From: an uncultured Collinsella sp.
Lineage (GTDB): Bacteria > Actinomycetota > Coriobacteriia > Coriobacteriales > Coriobacteriaceae
DNA: 56,591 nucleotides
Direction: 5' to 3'
Assembly: GCA_900751695.1 (NCBI GenBank)
Contig: CAADSS010000041.1
Coordinates: 1-56,591, forward strand
The notes below the pieces were generated by a model. The model was not told where the DNA came from and did no database searches. It saw only the letters and a list, made by a program, of their open reading frames with translations. Shown here in pieces: positions 49,711 to 56,591 of this stretch (the stretch's first letter is position 1; each line of letters starts with the position of its first letter). The translations under genes and the position numbers were made by a program.

Positions 49711-50402
49711 GCATCCGCGACAACCTTGATATCTCGGCCTATCTGGTACTCGGCCCCGAAAACACCCTCGGACGCCCCGTGGGCGATGTGGTGGCCCAGG
49801 CGCTCGACGCCGGCTTTACCTGCATCCAGGTGCGCTCCAAGGTGGCAAGTGCCCGCGAGATCATCGCGCTGACCGGCGACGCCGCACAGACAATCGCGCA
49901 GGCCGGCAAGACCGGTCAGGTCGCCCTGCTCATCGACGACCGCCTGGACTGCGTGCTTGCTGCACGCGAGCAGGGCATTGCCGTCGACGGCGTGCATGTG
50001 GGTCAGAGCGACATTCCCGTCGAGGTCTGCCGCAAGCTGCTGGGCCCCGACGCCATCGTGGGTCTTTCGGCCCGTTGTGAGGAGATGCTCGAGTACGTCA
50101 AGACCGCCGACATGAGCCTGGTCGATTACCTGGGCATCGGCCCGCTCCACGAGACCGAGACCAAACGCGATTGCGGACGCGCAGCCGACGGCTCCATCAT
50201 CACCAAAAGCTTTGAGGACCTGGCCGCACTCCACGCGGCAAGCCCCGTGCCCATCGTGGTGGGCGGCGGCGTCAAGACGGCCGACTTGCCGCAGCTCAAG
50301 GCCACCGGCGTCGATGGCTTCTTTGTGGTGAGCGCCGTCTGCAGTGCCGACGACCCCTACGCCGCCGCCAAGGAGCTCGTCGATACCTGGCAGCAGGCAT
50401 AG
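49707..50402 (+). CDS. thiE: Thiamine phosphate synthase ThiE
   Basis: A 231-residue TIM-barrel enzyme with CIQVRSKVASAREIIAL, LLIDDRLDCVLAARE, GVHVGQSDIPVEVCRKLLG, VGLSARCEEMLEY, LGIGPLHETETKRD and VVGGGVKTADLPQLKATGVD. It joins hydroxymethylpyrimidine diphosphate to hydroxyethylthiazole phosphate. The usual pyrimidine-site run is present, with slight change from QxRxK. It starts within the upstream gene (4-nt overlap) and is the last gene of the TPP-controlled salvage operon. Synthesis genes such as thiC are not in the window. Confidence 0.92.
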   Translation: MSIRDNLDISAYLVLGPENTLGRPVGDVVAQALDAGFTCIQVRSKVASAREIIALTGDAAQTIAQAGKTGQVALLIDDRLDCVLAAREQGIAVDGVHVGQSDIPVEVCRKLLGPDAIVGLSARCEEMLEYVKTADMSLVDYLGIGPLHETETKRDCGRAADGSIITKSFEDLAALHAASPVPIVVGGGVKTADLPQLKATGVDGFFVVSAVCSADDPYAAAKELVDTWQQA

Positions 50403-50446
50403 GCATAGGCCGAGCAGCTGATCCGCAGCCACACATCTTCAGCAAT

Positions 50447-50492
50447 GGAAAGCGCATCCCAGTTTGGACCTCCATTCCGGGATGCGCTTTCC
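50447..50492. terminator. Bidirectional hairpin, thiE/patatin
   Basis: GGAAAGCGCATCCC (50447-50460) pairs perfectly over 14 bp with GGGATGCGCTTTCC (50479-50492), between convergent genes. Confidence 0.75.
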
Positions 50493-50514
50493 GCCGAGTC
50501 CGCGGCAGTTTGCC

Positions 50515-51384
50515 CTACCCCGCTAGGTAGACCTCCAGCGCGGGCAAGGTTGCCTCCGCATCGTGGCGGCCGATCTGATAGATGCGCTCGAGCTCATCGG
50601 GCTCGCGGCACAGCGACGGCACCTTCACCGATTCGCTCGGCCGCACCACAAAGATTTCGCCAGTAGCCTCGCGACGCGCCAGGTCATCGAGCGTGGCATT
50701 GTAGACCTCATGCCGATGCTCAAGCGCCGCGACAAACTCCGGGTAGTGACGAAACACGCGCCGCAGCATGGGCATCACGCTGTTGGGCTGCTTCACAAAG
50801 CCCGCCGGCTGCGTGAGTACCACGATATTGCGGTCATACCCCTGCGCAAACAGCCATGCACTGGGAATAGAATCAGCCACGCCACCATCCAGATACTTAT
50901 GCCCGTCAATAGCAACGGGACGCGTCGCCACGGGAATCGCCGACGATGCCCGGATCCACTCGATATCCCTCTCGTCGCCATAGGGCAGGTCGTGGTAGAC
51001 GGCCTTGCCCGTCTCGATATCGGTGCACACGCACGTAAACCGCATGGGACAGGCGCGATACGCCTCCAAGTCAATGGGATCGCGCTCGATAGGCACCTCG
51101 TGATAGGCAAAATCGGCATTGAACATATCGCCGGTCCGCAGCCAGCTTGCTACACCCGCATAGCGCTTATCGGCACAATAGGCCTTGTTATAGCGAATGG
51201 CACGGCCGATCTGGCGCGATTTAAAATTGTAGCCAAACGCCGCGCCCGCCGAGACGCCCACCATATGGTCGCAGGTCAAACCGTGCTCCATCCAAACGTC
51301 GAGCACGCCCGCCGTATACATACCGCGGTAGCCGCCTCCCTCGAGCGCGAGCCCCACCGTGCGCGTCATAGTTGACTGTGCCAT
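50515..51384 (-). CDS. Patatin-like phospholipase
   Basis: A 289-residue patatin-family lipase. It has the oxyanion glycines LALEGGGYRGMYTAGVLD, the nucleophile elbow VGVSAGAAFGYNF (Ser about 46), and the second catalytic Asp in KYLDGGVADSIPSAW. Relatives are lysophospholipases or lipid acyl hydrolases. No signal peptide. ATG 51384 has GGAG upstream. It faces the first c-di-GMP gene divergently across 337 nt of AT-rich DNA that holds a TATAAT box (51526-51531) and the doubled ACTGTTGTTTAT (51537-51548 and 51550-51561), but no gene. Confidence 0.85.
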   Translation of the reverse strand: MAQSTMTRTVGLALEGGGYRGMYTAGVLDVWMEHGLTCDHMVGVSAGAAFGYNFKSRQIGRAIRYNKAYCADKRYAGVASWLRTGDMFNADFAYHEVPIERDPIDLEAYRACPMRFTCVCTDIETGKAVYHDLPYGDERDIEWIRASSAIPVATRPVAIDGHKYLDGGVADSIPSAWLFAQGYDRNIVVLTQPAGFVKQPNSVMPMLRRVFRHYPEFVAALEHRHEVYNATLDDLARREATGEIFVVRPSESVKVPSLCREPDELERIYQIGRHDAEATLPALEVYLAG

Positions 51385-51721
51385 GCGACCATCTCCATCC
51401 CCACAAATTCAAACGGAACAAGTATACCCGTCAACATATACCGCCCCAGTCTCATTTTTATCGAACATCGCATCATCGCGCTGCCGTTTGTCGAATAATA
51501 GCCACCCACAGCATGTGCACCCCTATATAATTTTGTACTGTTGTTTATTACTGTTGTTTATACTACTCAGCAGTTATCAACAGCGAACATTAGCCGGCAA
51601 AGTAACCCAACAACGCAGCAAGGCGGGGGCCTGGATACACGCAAAACGCTGAGCAACGACGCGTGTACGCAACGAGCTCGCCCGACGCAATCCGCCCCGA
51701 CTTCAGAAAGCCGCTTAGAAC
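51385..51721 (+). promoter_or_regulatory. Divergent promoter region before the c-di-GMP genes
   Basis: 337 nt without a gene. A TATAAT box at 51526-51531 is the clearest promoter piece; no good -35 lies at the usual distance. The direct repeat ACTGTTGTTTAT occurs twice in 25 nt just after it. Confidence 0.35.
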
Positions 51722-54439
51722 ATGGATACTGTCAGCAATTACACCGAAACGCTCGAAAAGACCGTCCGTGACCTTCTCGAGCGTCAGGAGGATCTGATCA
51801 GGACCGCCTTTACCGACCAGCTTACCGGGCTTGGCAACCGTGGCGGCTTTGCCCGTTCCCTCGAGGAGCTCTGGGAGCAGGACACCCCCGTTACCATGGC
51901 GTTCATCGATATCGACAATCTCAAGCACTGCAACGACGTCTTTGGGCATGACGAGGGCAACCGCTATATCTTGCAGGTAAGCCTCTATCTCAAACTGTAT
52001 ATGAAAGTGGACGAGGCGGCGTTTCGCATAGGCGGCGACGAGTTTGCCATCCTATCTACGATTGCAACCGAGGACGACCTCGCCGAACGTCTGAAACACT
52101 GCCGAACGGTTCTGCTCAAAAACAACGATTCCGAGATGCCCCACTCGTTTAGCTACGGAGTGTCACATGCCGACCCCGCCCTGGGCGAAGCTTCCAATCG
52201 CATGACGCTCGATGCCGACCATCGCATGTACGACTACAAGCTACGTCATGCCATGCACCTCGATCGACGCAATATCACGCAAGTTCACGCCGACGACTTC
52301 GAAATAAGCGATCGAATTTTTGACGCCTTTTCGATGCTCAATGAGGGCCGATATTTCTTTATCGAGAACTTGGACAAACATCGCGCCCTTTGGTCACAAG
52401 GTGCCTTGCGCGATCTTGGCCTTCCCTCGGAGCACATAGACAACTGTCGCGATTACTGGAAAACGCGCGTCCATCCCGACGACCTTGAGGCCTGCATCAA
52501 CGACATCGACCAAGTCTACAACGGCACCAAGCACCGTCGCGTCATGCAGTATCGTGTGCGCAACGCCACAGGCGACTACGTCCTTTGCCGTGCTCGCGGG
52601 TTTCGTATCGACGGCGACGGAAATGTCCCCTCGCTCTATGTCGGCGAGCTCGTCAACCACTCACTTGCCGAAACCGTCGACGCCGCCACAGGCCTCGGAA
52701 CGCAGCGCATGCTGGCCAACGCCATCGACGCCTGCCGCCGCGATCGTTGCGAGACAGGGCTTATAGCGGTGCGCGTTCGTGGCACGACAAAGCTCAACGA
52801 GCTCTACGGGGCCGAGGCCGTCGACAACATGCTTGCCGAATACGCAGGCCGTATGCTGTCGATCACTCGCGGCAGGAGCCGGGTCTACCGTTCACGAAGC
52901 GTTCAGTTCGTCGTGCTCAGCAACGACCTAGACCACGAGGCATTCGAGCAACTGACCCGCCACCTTAAAGAGGCCGTTTTCGCTCCTGTTCGAATCGCAG
53001 GCGACACCATTACTCCCGTCTGCCTTGTCGTCCCGGCCTTTTACGAGCACTTAACCCATCAAGCGACCGCCGTTTTAGGCGAACTCAACCGTCGCCTTCG
53101 CACGGCCGGCGGGCTTGTTCCCAACGACAGCCTCCCCATACCCGAGGCTGAGCGCAAAAGCGCCATCGCCGAACGTATCGACTCGCTCACGGGTCTCTAT
53201 CGACCCAGCGAGTTTATGCGGCGCGCCAACGCTTTTCTCGAGGCAAGACGCGACGGCGCCTGGTGCATCGCCACGGTCGACATGGGCCACATGCGCCTGT
53301 TTAACGAATGGTATGGACAGGCCGAAGGCGACCGCCTGCTTGCCGATGTGGGCACGGTCCTCAAGGACATCGAGAATGCCGACATGGGCGTCGCAGGGTA
53401 CTGGGGCCAAGATGACTTTTGCGTACTCATCCCCTTTAAGCACATCACCGTCCATCAAATCTACAACCGCGTTCGCGAGGCAGTAGCCAGGTATGATGGC
53501 GGCGTAGGTTTTTGGCCGTCCATGGGCGTTTACCCCATCGATTCCAATGAGGAGATCACCATCGATGCGCAGGCAAAGGCCATGTTTACCAATCGGCGCG
53601 CAAAAAACGACTTTAAGGAGCGCATTGCCATTTTTTGCCCCGAGGAGTACAAGCGCGAAATCGTGTTCAACCGCACGCTGACCGAATTCCAGTACGCGCT
53701 GTCAAATGGTCGCATCACGTACTATCTTCAGCCCCAGGTCGATATGGAAACCGGCGAGATTATTGGCGCCGAAGCACTCACCCGCTGGATTAACAAGGAC
53801 GGCTCTCTCATTTCGCCCGCAACGTTTATCCCCGCACTCGAGGAAAGCGGCTTTGTAGTGACGCTCGACAAATATGTTTGGCAGGGCGTCGCCATGTGGC
53901 TCCGCGAGCGCCTCAATCGAGGACTTCGCGTGGTTCCGATTTCCCTCAATGTGTCGCGCGTAGACATTCTTGCCTGCGATGTCGCCGAGCATATGGGGTC
54001 GCTCGCCGCCCAGTACAACCTGCCGCCCGAACTCATGCACATCGAGATCACCGAGACCGCCTATACCGGAGAGTCCGAGGCCGTGGATAAGCTGACCGCG
54101 GATCTGCACACCCGTGGCTTCTCGACCTACATGGACGATTTTGGCACCGGCCAGTCCACGCTCGCGATGCTCAAGAACGTCAACGTCGACGTCATCAAGC
54201 TCGACCGCACCTTTGTGCCCACCGACCGCGATCAAGGCCGCAGCACGCAAATCATTTCATCGATGCTCGAAATAGCGCAGTCGCTCCATCTGCCCGTCGT
54301 GGTCGAAGGCGTCGAGACAAATGAGCAGGCGAACATGCTACGACAAATGGGCGCCCGCTACGCTCAGGGCTTCCTCTACTACCGCCCCATGCAGGCGAAG
54401 GATTTTGAGGCATTGCTCGATGGCGGCAATAACAACTGA
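51722..54439 (+). CDS. Composite GGDEF-PAS-GGDEF'-GGDEF''-EAL cyclic-di-GMP protein
   Basis: A 905-residue cytoplasmic protein. Domain order: GGDEF (about 30-180, DQLTGLGNR, IDIDNLKHCNDVFGHDEG, intact RIGGDEF), a PAS-like domain (about 200-315), a degenerate GGDEF (about 320-465), a second degenerate GGDEF (about 480-635, GQDDF instead of GGDEF) and a full EAL domain (about 650-900). The EAL has EALTRW, NVSR, EITET, DDFGTGQS, IKLDRTF and VVEGVET, so phosphodiesterase activity is expected. The first GGDEF could be a cyclase; no RxxD inhibitory site precedes it. No membrane helices are seen. The next gene is a shorter paralogue of its first half. Confidence 0.88.
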   Translation: MDTVSNYTETLEKTVRDLLERQEDLIRTAFTDQLTGLGNRGGFARSLEELWEQDTPVTMAFIDIDNLKHCNDVFGHDEGNRYILQVSLYLKLYMKVDEAAFRIGGDEFAILSTIATEDDLAERLKHCRTVLLKNNDSEMPHSFSYGVSHADPALGEASNRMTLDADHRMYDYKLRHAMHLDRRNITQVHADDFEISDRIFDAFSMLNEGRYFFIENLDKHRALWSQGALRDLGLPSEHIDNCRDYWKTRVHPDDLEACINDIDQVYNGTKHRRVMQYRVRNATGDYVLCRARGFRIDGDGNVPSLYVGELVNHSLAETVDAATGLGTQRMLANAIDACRRDRCETGLIAVRVRGTTKLNELYGAEAVDNMLAEYAGRMLSITRGRSRVYRSRSVQFVVLSNDLDHEAFEQLTRHLKEAVFAPVRIAGDTITPVCLVVPAFYEHLTHQATAVLGELNRRLRTAGGLVPNDSLPIPEAERKSAIAERIDSLTGLYRPSEFMRRANAFLEARRDGAWCIATVDMGHMRLFNEWYGQAEGDRLLADVGTVLKDIENADMGVAGYWGQDDFCVLIPFKHITVHQIYNRVREAVARYDGGVGFWPSMGVYPIDSNEEITIDAQAKAMFTNRRAKNDFKERIAIFCPEEYKREIVFNRTLTEFQYALSNGRITYYLQPQVDMETGEIIGAEALTRWINKDGSLISPATFIPALEESGFVVTLDKYVWQGVAMWLRERLNRGLRVVPISLNVSRVDILACDVAEHMGSLAAQYNLPPELMHIEITETAYTGESEAVDKLTADLHTRGFSTYMDDFGTGQSTLAMLKNVNVDVIKLDRTFVPTDRDQGRSTQIISSMLEIAQSLHLPVVVEGVETNEQANMLRQMGARYAQGFLYYRPMQAKDFEALLDGGNNN

Positions 54440-54470
54440 TACGCTCGCGCGCAAAACGCCACCGTCGAAG

Positions 54471-54528
54471 GGGATATTTGTCTCCATTAGCTAACTTATA
54501 TCCCCAATTCAAACCGAATTGGGGATAT
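54471..54528. promoter_or_regulatory. Competing hairpin between the two c-di-GMP genes
   Basis: ATATCCCCAATTC (54498-54510) pairs perfectly with 54516-54528 around AAACC. GGGGATAT also occurs at 54471-54478, so the same ATATCCCC could pair either way. No U-run; it lies 39 nt before the second gene's start. Confidence 0.5.
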
Positions 54529-54566
54529 GATACAAACCGTTGTTCCGCCCAAGGAGGTCATCCATC

Positions 54567-56096
54567 ATGAACGAGTCGTATCGCCTGGGCGAGCAATCGA
54601 TTATTGCCTATCTTCAGCGACTTGCGAACGGCGTCTCGACCGCCGAACTCGATGTTGCCGCGCTGCCTGCTGGGCTACGCGCCGTTGGCGAGCAACTGCA
54701 AAAGACGCATGCCATCCTGCAACAAGAGCGCCAGCTGCTTGAGCGCAACGCCTATATCGATCCGCTCACCAACTTGGGCAACCGCAACGGATTCGACCGT
54801 CACGTCGAGCAACTCTGGCGCAAAGGCGACCCCTTCACCTGCGCCTATATTGACATCGACCATCTCAAGCATTGCAATGATAGGTTTGGCCACGCCGAAG
54901 GCAATCGCTATATTCTGAGCATCTGCCGCACGCTCTCCGAAACCATGGAGCACGATGAGATGCTGTTCCGTATCGGTGGAGACGAGTTTGTGCTCATCTC
55001 GCTCTCCGCAAACGAGATTGAACTCGAGCAGCGCTTGGAGCAGGTACGTACCAGGCTGATCGAGGCGAGCTCAGGTGGCAAGGCGCCCATGATCGGCAGC
55101 TTTAGCTTTGGCTGCTCGCGCGTCGATCCACTTGCTGGCGACACGCGTCGCCAGATGACAATGGATGCCGATCGCAAGATGTATCGCTATAAGCTTATGC
55201 ATCGTGTGCAGCAACCGAAAGACGATGACGCGCCGCAACGCCCAATCGTCGATCAGCTTCCCTGCAACGACCGGGTGTTCCAAGCGATCTCCATGAGCTC
55301 CGAGACGCGCTATCCGTTTATCCTCAATCTCGATACGGGAGAATCGCAATGGTCGGTTAACGCCGTGCGCGATTTTGACCTGCCCTCCCAGCACCCTTTT
55401 AACTCACTCGACATGTGGCTCGCCCGCGTTCATCCCGAGGACCGCGACAACGTACGTGTCGAGCTCGACATGGTGATAAACGGCACGTGGCACTTCCACT
55501 ACATGCAGTATCGCGTAATGGATGCCACCGGAAAATACGTGCTTTGCGACTGCACGGGCTACCGCTTGGACGGCACCGATACCGAGCCCGGCATGTATGT
55601 GGGCATTATCATCAACCGAAGCTTGGCAGATACGACCGATTCCGTGACCGGCTTGGGCGATATTCACGCCCTGGTCAACGCCATTGGCGAAATGCGTCGC
55701 GTGGCGCGCAAGGCGGGGTTGATCGCCATTAAAATCGATGATATCGCTCAGGTCAATGCCCGCTTTGGCTTTGATGCGGGCGACCGCGTTTTGGCAGAAT
55801 GTGCCGCCTGTCTGGTGGAATGCTCGCGCGGTAAGGGTCGTATGTTCCGCTCGACGGGGCCGATGTTCGTGGCTCTTTTCGACGACTTTGATCCCGAAGA
55901 AACCGATGCGATTGCAGAGGAAATCGAGCGGTTCCTGGGTTCGCCCGTGCTCTTTGGCCCATTTGAATATCAGCCGCCCATTCGCGTGGCCACGCTCCAT
56001 CTGGACGGCGTCGACCGTCAGCCCGTTTCGATTTTGAACGAGCTCAAAGCGTTGCTCGGGAAAGCCGTGCAGGTGCCAGGTACCAAACTGGATTAG
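54567..56096 (+). CDS. GGDEF-PAS-GGDEF' diguanylate cyclase-like protein
   Basis: A 509-residue paralogue of the upstream protein's N-terminal half. A helical start (about 1-60) leads to an intact GGDEF (about 70-220: DPLTNLGNRNG, IDIDHLKHCNDRFGHAEG, RIGGDEF), a PAS-like domain (about 235-355) and a degenerate GGDEF (about 360-500, STGPMF in place of the signature). There is no EAL, so it should synthesise cyclic di-GMP while its neighbour can also degrade it. No RxxD inhibitory site is seen. ATG 54567 has AAGGAGG at 54551-54557; an in-frame TTG at 54540 is not used. The hairpin at 54498-54528 lies just upstream. Confidence 0.85.
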   Translation: MNESYRLGEQSIIAYLQRLANGVSTAELDVAALPAGLRAVGEQLQKTHAILQQERQLLERNAYIDPLTNLGNRNGFDRHVEQLWRKGDPFTCAYIDIDHLKHCNDRFGHAEGNRYILSICRTLSETMEHDEMLFRIGGDEFVLISLSANEIELEQRLEQVRTRLIEASSGGKAPMIGSFSFGCSRVDPLAGDTRRQMTMDADRKMYRYKLMHRVQQPKDDDAPQRPIVDQLPCNDRVFQAISMSSETRYPFILNLDTGESQWSVNAVRDFDLPSQHPFNSLDMWLARVHPEDRDNVRVELDMVINGTWHFHYMQYRVMDATGKYVLCDCTGYRLDGTDTEPGMYVGIIINRSLADTTDSVTGLGDIHALVNAIGEMRRVARKAGLIAIKIDDIAQVNARFGFDAGDRVLAECAACLVECSRGKGRMFRSTGPMFVALFDDFDPEETDAIAEEIERFLGSPVLFGPFEYQPPIRVATLHLDGVDRQPVSILNELKALLGKAVQVPGTKLD

Positions 56097-56170
56097 CACC
56101 GCGCCCACACCGCCTCCCCCATCGTGCGATAATCCTCTGCAGAAGTCACCGACAGCAGAGGGAGTTTGTG

Positions 56171-56591
56171 ATGAAGGTTCTTTTGGTCAATGGCAGCCCC
56201 AAGGCAAACGGCAACACCGCCCGCGCACTCGCCGAAGTCGCCGAGCAACTCAATGCCGAAGGCATTGATACCGAGGTGTTTCAGCTGGGCACCAAGCCCA
56301 TTCGCGACTGCATTGGCTGCGGCCAGTGCGGCAAGCTTGGCGGTCGCTGCACCTTTGACGATGACGTGGTGAACGAGCTGATCGCTGCCGCCGAGCAGGC
56401 AGATGGCTTTGTCTTTGGCTCGCCCGTCTACTATGCGCACCCCAGCGGACGCATCCTTTCGGCCCTCGATCGCGCATTCTATGCCGGCAGCAAAGCCTTT
56501 GCACACAAGCCGGGCGCTGCCGTCGCCGTTGCCCGTCGCGGCGGGACCCCGACCCCCTTCGGCCGAGTCAATAAGCACTTCAACATCCACC
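56171..56591 (+). CDS. Flavodoxin-family / NADPH-dependent FMN reductase (partial)
   Basis: The gene is cut by the window end, so only about 140 residues are seen. The N-terminus MKVLLVNGSPKANGNTARAL is the FMN phosphate-binding loop. A Cys-rich run (CIGCGQCGKLGGRC) at about residues 48-61 suggests an iron-sulfur flavoprotein or a disulfide-forming variant, and FGSPVYYAHPSGRI is the second flavin loop. Such proteins shuttle electrons or reduce quinones and nitro compounds in anaerobes. GGGAG-like bases precede ATG 56171. The C-terminal part is unknown, so subfamily is unsure. Confidence 0.8.
   Translation, partial: MKVLLVNGSPKANGNTARALAEVAEQLNAEGIDTEVFQLGTKPIRDCIGCGQCGKLGGRCTFDDDVVNELIAAAEQADGFVFGSPVYYAHPSGRILSALDRAFYAGSKAFAHKPGAAVAVARRGGTPTPFGRVNKHFNIH

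Overview
The window reads as chromosomal DNA of a high-GC, gut-dwelling actinobacterium of the class Coriobacteriia, most likely Collinsella. The basis is the codon bias, a bile salt hydrolase, LAxTG-type surface anchors, a DUF3516 helicase, PdxS/PdxT vitamin B6 synthesis and a reverse rubrerythrin. This is judged from protein and codon patterns by eye; no search was run. There is no tRNA, rRNA, CRISPR array, phage or plasmid module that I can see.

Layout. 1-5.5 kb: a three-gene operon of a TerB_N/TerB_C protein, a BrxC/BrxD-like P-loop ATPase and a BrxHI/Lhr-like helicase, a candidate DNA-processing or anti-phage cassette. 5.6-10.1 kb (minus): spermidine synthase-like protein, bacterial Elp3, and a DUF4097/XRE membrane-regulator pair. 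10.3-15.2 kb: two methyltransferases and a Ski2-like DUF3516 RNA helicase. 15.2-21.8 kb (minus): DUF2130 coiled-coil protein, ChbG deacetylase bracketed by REP-like repeats, metallophosphoesterase, a 59-residue unknown, a stand-alone HIRAN protein, and an aldehyde/alcohol dehydrogenase pair. 22.1-25.8 kb: reverse rubrerythrin and the vitamin B6 locus pdxR / pdxST. 25.8-31.2 kb: a repeat-rich zone, an RGG-box protein, an MFS exporter, a peptide deformylase and an XRE-aminotransferase fusion that appears to be self-regulated. 31.3-37.3 kb: LysR/EamA pair, Kup potassium transporter, bile salt hydrolase and a deformylase paralogue lacking the catalytic Glu. 37.5-42.8 kb: purine permease followed by two tandem-duplicated beta-helical surface proteins. 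43-48.3 kb: esterase, uracil permease, MetE-like protein, LysR and HAD phosphatase. 48.4-50.4 kb: TPP riboswitch, terminator and thiM-(TIGR00106)-thiE. 50.5-56.6 kb: patatin-like phospholipase, two tandem cyclic-di-GMP proteins and the start of a flavodoxin-family protein.

The most unusual non-coding content is a roughly 165-nt structured element present twice (26109-26276 and 29429-29597). Each copy follows the stop codon of a minus-strand gene. A 55-nt core is identical, while the flanking stems differ by changes that mostly keep pairing. A second family of four short palindromes shares a GGGACA-type core, and several long one-off palindromes sit between genes. Together with the TerB cassette and the tandem adhesin duplication, these deserve follow-up most.
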